A stretch of 64,000 bases of DNA from Rhea pennata (lineage: Eukaryota > Chordata > Aves > Rheiformes > Rheidae). The stretch covers positions 66,003,582 to 66,067,581 of the forward strand of contig NC_084702.1 in NCBI RefSeq assembly GCF_028389875.1, written 5' to 3'. Positions 42,901-51,800 of this stretch are shown piece after piece. Position 1 is the first letter of the stretch. The number at the start of each line of letters is the position of its first letter. The translations under genes were made by a program, and so were the position numbers. Below the pieces are notes generated by a model. The model saw nothing but the letters and a program-made list of their open reading frames with translations, had not been told where the DNA came from and searched no databases.

Positions 42901-43973
42901 CCTTAATGTGTTTCTGTGGTGCTTGTTGTGGTTGGGTGTAAGATAGGTGTTGTTCTTGGCCTCAGCGCAGCTGAGGTGCAGCATGGAACATATACCGTAT
43001 GTTCAAACTACAACTCCATTGTCCTAACTTATGGTGATGAACCCTCCAGTTGGACCTACAGAAAACGAGCAACATCTAAGTTGCTTTCAGCAACTGTGGG
43101 GTGGGGGGAAGCTGTTAAGTGATCACCATTCCTGCCCAGTTTTATTTTGAAACTGTATGGTAGTTTCCACTCTCTGCAATATCAATTATCATTAACAGGA
43201 CTGAATCTTTCATCTTGCCTAAATATGACAGATGTTCTATGAAATAAAGACTAGTTACCATATAGGTAATACCTATATGGTAACTATATAGGTATAGTTA
43301 CCATATAGGTAATACCATAATGCAGATGCAAAAGAGAAATGAATCAAGATTGCCTTCTTCCATGGGTCAGCAAATAGACAACCTGTATTTCTGTGTAAAG
43401 GGTTTCTTTTTTTTTCCTGAATAGTGTGTGAATAAAACAGTTTGCAGCATGTGCACTAGAAGGTTGACCAGGATGTTGACCAATCAAAAATTAGGCTAAC
43501 ATGATGCTTTTTGCACATAAATCAGTGCAGGCACATTACTAAAGTTTAGAAATAAATTATTTTGGATTGTATTATGGATTGCTTTTCTGTCATCCAGGAA
43601 GCACTATTTCTGTCTTTTAACCCATGGACAGCAGAAGATGGTTTATAATGGCCACAAACTGCAGCAGTTAACACGTATTTGTGCAGCTTGGAGCTTTTTG
43701 TTTCTTTTTGTTTTTCTCCTGGTAACCATGAATTTCTTTCCTTCGTGGTTCATGTCATAGTTGACTTGTTTATGAATAAAGCTCTACTTTATTCTTCAAA
43801 ATTACATAAAAATCTAACCTACTTACTTTTTCTAGAAAAATCTTTACCTAAACATATATTTTTTTTTGGTTTCTTGTAGGTATTTCGATGACATTGATGA
43901 TGAGATGGATCCAGAAATTGAAGAAGCATATGAAAAATTCTGCCTAGAATCAGAACATAAGAGAAAACAGTGA
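21533..43973 (+). CDS. PAIP1: PAIP1, poly(A)-binding protein-interacting protein 1
   Basis: Cytoplasmic translation stimulator that binds PABPC1, eIF4A and eIF3 and helps keep mRNAs in the closed loop. Eleven exons join in phase: 21533-21797, 22874-23043, 27126-27314, 30823-30935, 32834-32945, 34216-34341, 38332-38438, 40620-40737, 40871-40925, 41666-41759 and 43880-43973. They total 1443 nt, 480 residues plus TGA; human PAIP1 has 479. Domains are a Gly/Arg/Pro/Gln-rich N-terminus (1-115), a PAM2 motif around 126-140 (SKLSVNAPEFYPSGY), a MIF4G domain about 155-375, and an acidic C-terminal PAM1 region (about 435-480, DDIDDEMDPEIEEAYEKF). The ATG at 21533 aligns with the human start (MS.xFDRAPGAGRG). 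The gene is divergent from NNT and co-directional with C5orf34. Confidence 0.97.
22874..23043 (+). CDS. PAIP1: PAIP1 exon 2 (PAM2 motif)
   Basis: 170 bp encoding residues 89-145. It carries the PABC-binding PAM2 motif with the diagnostic N-A-P-E-F-Y-P core at 131-137. Acceptor TTCCAG|AACACT; donor TTTGCA|GTGAGT, a non-consensus A at -1. Confidence 0.96.
25394..25500 (-). mobile_element. CR1 LINE 3' tail
   Basis: Read on the minus strand it ends TTCCAACCTAAAGTATTCTATGATTCC, preceded by the CR1 terminal hairpin region (GGTTGGATCAAATGACC). Only the last 100 bp or so remain, as in most 5'-truncated CR1 copies. It is in PAIP1 intron 2. Confidence 0.85.
25741..25776. repeat. 18-bp tandem repeat, two copies
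   Basis: TGCAAGGTTTTCCATGTA at 25741-25758 is repeated at 25759-25776 with the last base changed. It is in PAIP1 intron 2. Confidence 0.9.
27126..27314 (+). CDS. PAIP1: PAIP1 exon 3 (MIF4G start)
   Basis: 189 bp, 63 codons (146-208). YVQDFLNHLTEQPGCFETEI and TTDEALQELVELIYQQ are the first MIF4G helices. Acceptor TTCTAG|GAGTCT; donor CAACAG|GTAGCC. Confidence 0.97.
30823..30935 (+). CDS. PAIP1: PAIP1 exon 4
   Basis: 113 bp encoding ATSVPNFSYMGARLCNYLSH and then HLTINPQSGNFRQLLLQ. The acceptor TTGGAAG|GCCACA has a purine-interrupted polypyrimidine tract, but phase and homology fix the boundary. Donor CAAAG|GTCAGT. Confidence 0.95.
32834..32945 (+). CDS. PAIP1: PAIP1 exon 5
   Basis: 112 bp encoding CRTEYENRDQAAKGDETTRK and HAFVLFLAELYLNLE, central MIF4G helices. 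Acceptor TTTCAG|GTGTCG; donor CTAGAG|GTAAGA. Confidence 0.97.
34216..34341 (+). CDS. PAIP1: PAIP1 exon 6
   Basis: 126 bp, 42 codons (284-325). It includes IKGTKGQVTRAEVLQAGLGE and DNNLICAVKLLK. Acceptor CTGCAG|ATTAAA; donor CTGAAG|GTGAGA. Confidence 0.97.
34446..34477. repeat. AT-rich dinucleotide microsatellite
   Basis: A run of AT with ACAT interruptions at its left end, in PAIP1 intron 6 just after exon 6. Confidence 0.9.
37425..37727. repeat. 149-bp perfect tandem duplication
   Basis: Bases 37425-37573 recur at 37574-37722 without a mismatch, plus five more matching bases. Each copy contains TTTAATAAATGCAG and GCTTTGCAGTATATTT. It lies in PAIP1 intron 6, about 0.6 kb before exon 7. Confidence 0.95.
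38332..38438 (+). CDS. PAIP1: PAIP1 exon 7
   Basis: 107 bp encoding LTGSVLEDAWKEKGKNEMDE and IQRIENVVLDANCS, late MIF4G helices. Acceptor CTTTAG|TTGACA; donor AGCAG|GTAGGA. Confidence 0.97.
40620..40737 (+). CDS. PAIP1: PAIP1 exon 8
   Basis: 118 bp. It encodes DVKQMLLKLVELRSSNWGRV and ATPENDPNYFM, the end of MIF4G. It is followed by a short 133-bp intron. Confidence 0.97.
40871..40925 (+). CDS. PAIP1: PAIP1 exon 9
   Basis: 55 bp encoding NEPTFYTSDGVPFTAADP. Acceptor TTCTTAG|AATGAG; donor GATCCAG|GTATGT. Confidence 0.96.
41141..41276 (-). mobile_element. SINE: tRNA-Ile head fused to CR1-type tail
   Basis: On the minus strand, 41276-41208 resembles tRNA-Ile(AAT). It has GTGGTGCTAATAA with the anticodon loop CTAATAA, the B box GGTTGTGGGTTCAATCCCC and a GGGCCA end. 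The D arm has lost about 8 bases. It continues into a CR1-like 3' end (GAGGGTTGGACTACATGATC ... CCTTCCAACCTTACC) and ATTCTATGATTCTT. This matches the architecture of the songbird TguSINE1 family as I recall it. It lies in PAIP1 intron 9, antisense to the gene. Confidence 0.85.
41666..41759 (+). CDS. PAIP1: PAIP1 exon 10
   Basis: 94 bp encoding YQEKYQELLEREDLFPDYEE and NGTDLSGAGDP. Acceptor TGCTAG|ATTATC. The donor GATCC|GTATGT has a C at -1, weaker than consensus. Confidence 0.95.
43252..43316. repeat. Palindrome cluster
   Basis: A 15-bp arm GTTACCATATAGGTA (43254-43268) faces its exact complement (43270-43284) across one base. An overlapping 10-bp-arm hairpin spans 43279-43302. The arm sequence with AATACC returns directly at 43297-43316. 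It lies in PAIP1 intron 10. Confidence 0.93.
43880..43973 (+). CDS. PAIP1: PAIP1 exon 11 (acidic PAM1 end, stop)
   Basis: 94 bp encoding YFDDIDDEMDPEIEEAYEKF and CLESEHKRKQ, then TGA. The acidic patch is the high-affinity PABP RRM-binding site in the human protein. Human has Leu where this copy has Phe after DPY. Confidence 0.97.
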
Positions 43974-44263
43974 GATGCTACACATAAATGTTAGTTTATT
44001 AAAGCAGTTTAGGTATGATTAGGATGCAGGGGAACACAGAATTGTAACATTTGTACCAAAATAAGGAAGCTGAGTTTCTTCAAGTACTAACGTTACAGTT
44101 TTCATTTTGTTAAAGAGAATCTGCCAAAAATTGTAAACTTATGCCCTGTAACTTAAAATGTTGTGTATATATCATAGTTTATTTTATGTACAGGTAAATG
44201 AACAATGTTTTGGCTGCAATAAAATCAATTTAAAAATTTAAAAAGTATCACAATGGAAATAAA
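43974..44263 (+). other. PAIP1: PAIP1 3'UTR and polyadenylation signals
   Basis: Two closely spaced AATAAA hexamers follow the stop, at 44218-44223 and 44258-44263. Further AATAAA sites at 45315 and 46009 could give longer 3'UTRs. Without cDNA the real end is open. Confidence 0.65.
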
Positions 44264-47200
44264 ACTTAACTAACTGGGAATGGTCCCATTAAATTTTTCA
44301 TGGGGGAGAAAGGGGATAAATAACTTGATTTAAATTTAATTGCTTGCTTGGTTTAGTATACGTGAGGACTCATTCAACCTTTTCTTCATATGCAAAATAT
44401 CTGATTTTTGGCAGGGTTTGTTTGTTTTGTTTTTTCTTTGTTGCTCTTTTGTTTTTTGGGGTTTTTTTGTTTTTTGGTTTTTTGGTTGTTTGTTTTTGGT
44501 TTGGTTTTTTGGTTTTTGCTAGGCAGAGTATTAGCCGAATATGGATTATCTTTTCTGTTGTCACAATCATGACAAGTGGTTTCTTAAGATTTTTTTTCCC
44601 CTCCTCCCCTTTGCAAAACACACATAGGTGAGGTCTGGACTTTTTTTTTTCCTGGAATAAACATTTAATATATTGACATTGTGAAGAAGCAAGCAGTATT
44701 TTGGAAGTCAGGTGCTTTCAAGACCTTTGATTCAGCTATTTTCAACTTTTACAAGCAAAAACTGTCCTTTAAATACTTTGCTGTGTTCTTCAAGGCTACA
44801 TGAATATAATTGAGTTTTAACCATGCTCCTCATGAGTATGTGCAGTTCTTAATATATTTTCTGAATGTATCTAACATGTCTAACTTTCTGGCAACCTTTG
44901 TGATTTTCTCCATTCTTCTAATTATTTTATATAATTTGTTGTAATTGTGTAGCTTGTGTACCCTCATTCATTTATTTCATAAATATTAACATTCTGAAGT
45001 GAACTACTCCTTTTTGACCCAAAATAATCATGTTAATTTTTCTTGGATACTTCATTGTTGTTGCTATCTAAGTTGTATTGTTTCCTGTCATTTGTTATTG
45101 GTTAGACTAAGTAGAACCCCTTTAAAAAAACAAATGGACAAATTTCCCGAAAAGTAGCTACTGTAAAGAACACGTTGTAAATATGCATGTAAATAATTCT
45201 GTTAATATTTCACTGTAATACGTTTGGTTAAATAACTTGTGCGTCTGCTAATACAGTGAGCACTGTTTTCTGGATGTTTTATTTAACATACTCATTTAGA
45301 TCTGAGTTTTGGAAAATAAAAATTAACTAGCTTTGTTTCCTTTGGTATATTTCACTGTATTTTGTCTTTTTGTTTAAAGAACAAAAATGTTCCATTTTGT
45401 TCCTTCTTTCTCCTTCCATTTTTCCCTTCCCCTAACATCTCGTTGGTTTTTCTTTAAGTATACAATTGTAAATACTATCCTTTTAGTACAGACTGCAAAA
45501 AGAAAATTCATAAAAGGACAATATAGTCATAAGTCTCTGGATAAAAATCCAGAAACTAGGTAACTGTAAATTGTGTAATTTTTTTCAGGTGAAAGTACTT
45601 CGCAAACACATTTGCTCACATTTAATTGAGAATATTTTTATTATTAAAACTTAATCCAAATACAGATTAGATTTCTTGGTAACTTTATAAGCAGATGCTT
45701 TGTGGAAAACATTAATGAAAATAATATAATCAAGAAACAAGGATTAAAGTATGCATTATAGTGAGTGAGTAGTGCCTTCAAGGGACTCTCCCCTGTGTTT
45801 ATTTTTGTCTTCTGTGGAGTGTTTCTTTCTTGTGTAGCTGTCTGAATCTGGATGTGTGCATCCTGTCAGAGAAGGTGTTACATGTAGATATAAATGAAAT
45901 GTACTATGAGTCATCCTGTATGAGGCACAATTCCCTTATTGCAAATGGTGTATTTAAAGCAGCTGAGGTCAAGCTTTGCAAATTAAGCTTTTTTTTTCCT
46001 GCTGCGGAAATAAAGTTCACAAAGTAGGACTTAAGTTCAAGAGAGTGGAGAGGTTTAGTTTGTTTTACATGTATATATGGAGGTTTGTAAGACCTTTAAG
46101 CCTCTATTGCACCAAGAAAAAATTGGCAGGGTGTCTGTTTTTAACTCTGTCCTACCTAGTAAAGAAGACAAGATCAACATCTAACACTACTGCTTTTCTT
46201 AAATCTCACAGGAGTCTAATACAAGTTAGTGATGGTGAAATGCGATGAGAGAGAGACAAAGAAGCAGCTCTTGCACTGTAACAGTCACCACTCGCTGCTT
46301 GTCTGCCTGTGTTTAACAGGCAGTAGCTAGTTCTTCTGTGTATCGTAGAGGTGAGTCTCGAGGGATTTAGAAATGATTTTACCTACTTTAATATTTACAG
46401 AGTTTAAGTGTGCTATGTAAACATGCTTTTCCACAAAAAAGTTTTATTTTTCTTGTGGCATAATGGGAAGCCACTTCAGGCACACAGACATGGAAAGAAC
46501 ACTTTGGGGGAGCGGAGAAGCTGTTGTTAAACGCCAGCTCTGAAAAGAAACGTACTGTGCTGGTTTTCTTGCATGTAACTACATAGTTTTAACTTCACGC
46601 ATCACTAAAACCTTGCACAGCATTTGCAACTTTGACAAATCAATTGTGATTTAACAAAAATACGTCTAGTATTTGAAAATCACAGTTTCTTTCTGTTGGA
46701 CTAAATTATTTCGTATTAGGAATACAAACACTAGGTTATTTGAATGTTGGGTTTAAATGTAATTGTAGTACTACACAAAGATTGGTTCAGCTATCTCAGG
46801 TATCACAAACTATGCATAGTTGGGATTTCTTTTTTAAGCCATAAATCCATTATGGTACTGACTTCAGATGATATTCACAGTGGTTTGTATAATGAATTCT
46901 GTTACTTTTTTTCTTCTCTCAGGGCCAATATTTCCTCATCCTTTCTCCTTCCTACTGTATATAACTAATTTATTCTATTACTGATAGCTTGTTTGCAGCT
47001 TTCCCTCTCCTTGAATCAATTATAGTTCTAATTATCCAGTTTGTTCTTGTAAATCCTACTAGTTGATACCAAACAGAAAAGTGTCACTCCAAGTAAAAGT
47101 TAAGAAATATGCAGGTTTGTGAAGTTGATAGCTAAAAACAACACGTGGCTGGCTTCATCAGTAAATAAGGAATTAAAAAATATGAAGTAGAAAAGAACCA

Positions 47201-47840
47201 TTATTCCTACCTGTTTTTTTTAAGGTAAAATATAAATAATGTAATGCTCACCCACAACAAGAATCTCTGTATTCTGAATCCTACCCTAGTCCTATAAATG
47301 TTTGGACTTGTGCTTGTTTAAGACCAAATAGCTTTTAATTGGTAGGTTTTCTTTCAGTAGAAGTGCTATAACAGCATTTATAATCCAGAAAAAGTGCTTT
47401 GAAACTTGCCTCAGACAAGTGTAATGTGGTATAATAACTATTAAAGGGTGATTAGAAATTGGATGTTACTATTTTGATGCATGTTTGTGTCTGCACTTTC
47501 CTAGATCTACCCGCTCCATCTGCCTTATCAGCAAATTAGAAAACGGGGATTTATACCAAATTCGCTTCCACAATTCCGAACTGATCTAAGAAAGCCATGC
47601 ATCCACAGTGAAGGAATGATTTTTTTTTTAAGGCTAGATGAGACTGTGCCATCTAGTGTGATGTGTATTAGAAGGTCTTGAATTACATTTGCTTAGTGCT
47701 TTACACAGGAATCTGTGTTTATTCCCAGGTTTTTGGCCTAAAAATTGTCTCCTGATTATCAAAAAGCCACTACTTCTTTAAAGAACAATCCTTTTTTATT
47801 AATTTTTTTAATCAGAACTAACACTTTTCTCACGACTCGA
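44264..47840. other. PAIP1-C5orf34 intergenic region
   Basis: About 3.6 kb of AT-rich sequence. It begins with a T/G low-complexity tract (44409-44520) and may include extended PAIP1 3'UTR. No convincing open reading frame, RNA gene or named repeat was found. Confidence 0.7.
44409..44520 (+). repeat. T/G low-complexity tract downstream of PAIP1
   Basis: T runs separated by single or double G. Similar shorter tracts on the same strand are at 1845-1903, 16606-16655 and 61332-61378. Translations across it (Phe/Trp/Cys-rich) are not genes. Confidence 0.85.
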
Positions 47841-48350
47841 CTCGTATCTCCCGAGCTTGCCGCCACCACCGCTTCCGCCCTGGAGGGGCCGCGTCTCTGC
47901 GGCTCGGTGACCGCCCTCCGCCGGGCCGGAAGCGCCGCCGAGCAGGCGGCCGCGCGGGGAGGGCGCGAAAAAGGGGGAGAGTGATAAAAGCTATTAGAAA
48001 AAAAAAGAGAGAGAGGGAGAGAGAGTTCGAGCGAAACAGGGCCGCGTCGCCCCTCCGGCGGCTCTGCGCGGAGCAAGCGGGGCGGAGGGGGGTTACCTCG
48101 CCGCGGAAGCGAGGCCCCGCCGCGCTGCTCGGGGCGCCGCCGATGGAGCCGCCCGCGCTGATGGTGCTCTACGGCGGCGGCTGCCTGGAGGCGCGCAGCG
48201 CCCGCGGCTCCCGCCTGCGGCTCTCGGCCTGCGGCTCCGAGTACCGGCTCGGGCGGGCGGCGGCGGCGGCGCGGCAGCGGGTGCCCTTCGCCGTGCGCGG
48301 CCGCAGGGTGCGTGCGGGCCGGGCCGGGCCGCGCCCGGGGAGGCAGCGGG
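47840..48350 (+). promoter_or_regulatory. CpG island: C5orf34 promoter and exon 1
   Basis: Sharp transition from AT-rich to CpG-dense sequence, ending just past exon 1. It includes a purine stretch of GAGA repeats (48003-48027). No ATG in the coding frame precedes 48143 within the island. Confidence 0.85.
48143..48307 (+). CDS. C5orf34: C5orf34 exon 1
   Basis: 165 bp, 55 codons. LMVLYGGG and LRLSACGSEY align with human MILYEDD and LQLSPCGSEF. The first ATG has C at -3 and G at +4. A second in-frame ATG (codon 7) aligns with a conserved Met, so leaky use of either is possible. Ala/Arg runs reflect extreme GC content. Confidence 0.87.
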
Positions 48351-48850
48351 GTGAAATCTGCAGAAATATTTTCCCTGAACGGGACAAATTCGTGATGCTG
48401 CGTTTTTCCCCCCTCCCGCCTTCCCCCTCTTCTTTTCTTTAAATCAGGAACAACTTCTACAAGCTCTAGATTTCCGGAACAAGTTTTCCGCTCGCCCGTA
48501 CTTACCTTCGAATATTATACCCCCAGAAAGAAAAAAAGTAAGTTTTATACATTAAATGCTTTAATTAGCATTAAAAAAAATTAAAATTTTAATTTTAATT
48601 AAATTAAAAAAAAAAGCGCAGTCCCTGGGAGCGTGGCGACGGGACTTGCCCGCTTTCGCGTGCCCGCGTGCCAGCACAGATCTCGACGGGCTGCGGGGCA
48701 CGTTTTGGTTAATGTGTTTGTCAGGTCGATTAGAGCATAGCTGTTTCAAACTGCCATTTCAGACTAAACTTAGACCTGTATTTATACATACCTTTTATAG
48801 CTGAGCGCTGAAGAGTTTGCTTACCCTTCTTAGCAACAGTAAAACCTAAG

Positions 48851-48881
<31 letters not shown>

Positions 48882-51800
48882 TTTGATACTACGGGCCATT
48901 TTGTATATCGTATTTTTTTTCGTGTACTTAAAAGAGCTTTTTTAGAGAAGACTCGGTGAAGCAGGACTTCTCTGAGGGGCCGCCAGAGCGGGTCTCCTGG
49001 AAGCGCACCGGGGAGCGCCGAGGGAGCCGTGGCTGGGGCAGACCCCGTCCCTGCGGCGCAGGCCGGGCTGGAAGCCCCCCAGCCCCTTTCACTGCTTCCA
49101 GGAGCAGAAACTTGAGCTGTGTGTTCGACCAGCGCCTGTATTTCCAGGGCCTCTGCTGCTTCCCGCGCTTGAGCCGCCCGTTGCAGCGGAGCCCGATGCC
49201 AAGCCCCAGCCGGGTACCAGGGCGTGCTCGCGGCTCGGTGGTGACAAGCCTGGCAAGCGAGCGGGGCCTTGCAGCCAGCGAAGGCACGGTTAGCGTTACG
49301 TGGCCTTGATGCTGCGCTCGAACGTCGTTCTGGGGTAGGAGGAGGCTCCTCTTCTGAGGCTTCCTAAATGTAGTAACCGTCCAAAATCTTTTATTATAAT
49401 TTCCTCAGAAGCATGTTTCACATGCTCTCCCAGCAAGAGCTGTGTAACTTAACCTTCAGTGCTGCTACCATTGCCAGGGGATTAAGTAAGTTTACTCACC
49501 TAGTTTCAGAAGACTTCTGATGCGTTTCAGTTATGGTAAGAAAATGTGAATGCATGTTATGTGCCACTTCGTACGATTATTTTAGTTTTATAAATGGAAG
49601 ATTCGAAATGAATGATGCTTTAATGTACACAATTTTAACATAGGCTCTCCTTGAACTTTACCGTTAGCTGATTTGATCAAGATAATCTAGGCTTTCTCTA
49701 AAGTGTTTATTGAGAAGCAGTTGGAAACATAAATGTCTGCTCTCTGTGGGCAATTATGACTGATCAGTTCATTATTTTTATAGCTTACTGGTTTATGAGT
49801 AGATATTAAAATACCACCTTGAAATTAGAACAGGAAGAAGCAGGATATGAATATGATTTTACTTCCTCTTGAGTTCATGTATGCAGTTAATTATAGGACA
49901 AAATATCTCGCTACACATTACCTTGCAGAAACAATTAATTTAAATGTAAACCCTCTACTGTAACTTCAAGCAAGCATGTCCCATTTATCTTACAAAATAT
50001 TCCAATCGTTTTTCTTGTATTAGATTCTTCTCAGTGATATCTTTGAAGTTAGATGGCCTGACCCTGCTACTACTGATCTGACAACATGCATAAATAATAG
50101 CAATGTGAAGATCTCATCAGTAGATGGTTATGCTCACCTTTACCTGTCAGAATTGCAGCAAGAGTTTACGGTGGAGTTCTTATGCAAAGTTAGTCAACCA
50201 TCTCCTGCATCCTTACGCTCCTCTCAAAAGAGTAATCATCAAACCAAAAATCAGTGTGGACAATCAAGTAAAAATGCTGTTCCAGAAATGTCATCAAGAC
50301 AAGTGAGGACAGAGACTAAGGAGAGTGAACATGGTTGTGCTGAAAGTAAATACAGAGAACCAACCAAACCAAAGGACCAGAAAGACAGAGACGAAGTACC
50401 TTTGTTCTTCACAAGTTGTTCTTCTGAATACACGTGGGTTACGCAGCAGTGGTCTGTTTCCTCATACCCAGAAGAATGGAAATACCCTTTGTCATTGGCG
50501 TTAATGTTACTCACTCCTAACAGTGAAATGGAAACTCATGAGGAAAACAGCCATACATCTATAGGATCTGATGTTTTAGAAGACTCTGAAACATATGAAA
50601 AAGTTTCTCGTTTGCCCACAGCTTTGCCACTCAGCTGCAGTGCACCACATTTACACAGGTAATAGAAACTGTTTGCTTTCCTAGTTAACATATGTTTTGC
50701 AGTTCTGCAGGTCTGAAATTAAGCCTCTGGCAAAATAACTGAGTTTTAGCTATCAGAAATTACAAATGCAGTATCCCATCCTTTTTTATTAGGAACTTCT
50801 TGCGATGTGAAATTTGTGAGGCTGACAATGTTTATCCTACTGTGATGAAATTAAGATAGTGATTGGTCTAGAGAAAAATAAAATTTTGTTTCCTGACATG
50901 CTGTATAAATATGTAAATGAAAAAGAGAATACTGAGAAAGAACACCACTTTGTTGTTGTTTTTGAGAAGATAATGCTTCTGAGTTGGGACAGTCACATAT
51001 ATTCACTGTCAGCACCGCTAAAAAGAGTTCAAAAAACCTTTGAATACTGGTTTTATATTTGAGAAAGTAAATGTGGTGCCTCTCTGACAGCTAAAGAACA
51101 GAAGGTCATTGAAAATAACATGGCCTCTTTTCCTTTGAACAGGTATGGATACATCTGTTTTCATTGTAGAAACTTATTTCGATATAGAATACAGAAATGG
51201 TGACTTTAAAAAAAATGCAGATCTAGTGAAACTTTTATTGTATTTTACACAGATGGAGTTTCTGTGACTTCTTTCAACAGAATAATGAAGAGAGTGAAAA
51301 GCATTCATACCCTCAGCTAATTCAAATTGTGTGGTGCCAAGGTGTGTTTTACAGGTATGAAGAAGATCGTGCTTTTCATCTTTGCAAGACCTCACTTGTA
51401 CAGGAATTAAGCTTTAAGATTAAATGGCTGTCTCTGTCCCTTTCTCAGGCCTTGAGCAACTATACACAACGTTCATATAAGATTCTGTTAACTTCTGCTA
51501 TTTGTAACTGACTTCAGATTGCTTCAAATTTTCTAATACAGTATATTTCCAAGTCTGAAAGTGTATGCCTAAAGCAAAGACTCTAAAATCATGTTTAAGG
51601 ACTTTAAAGACATGATCTGACTTCGTAGTTGTTACTGGGCAGCTGTAGCTCCCATAGGCTTCACTGACAGTTAAGTTGCTTCGTTTTTTTGCAAATTATA
51701 TCACTTCTCTTGGTGTTGAAGACTTCGCATTTTAGAAATGTTTGTCTTTGTGATCTCTGTAATACTCTGTTACAGGCGGCTAAACTCTACTGTGGATTTT

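Larger units (their letters stand above)
21798..43879. other. PAIP1 introns 1-10, no nested gene seen
   Basis: Introns 21798-22873, 23044-27125, 27315-30822, 30936-32833, 32946-34215, 34342-38331, 38439-40619, 40738-40870, 40926-41665 and 41760-43879. They are AT-rich without coding signal. They hold a CR1 tail (25394-25500), an 18-bp tandem repeat (25741-25776), a T run (29167-29188), an AT microsatellite (34446-34477), G runs (37147-37190), a 149-bp tandem duplication, the SINE in intron 9 and the palindrome cluster in intron 10. Confidence 0.8.

Noticed and set aside
44340-44631. Phe/Trp/Cys-rich frames downstream of PAIP1
   Set aside because: They translate the T/G low-complexity tract.
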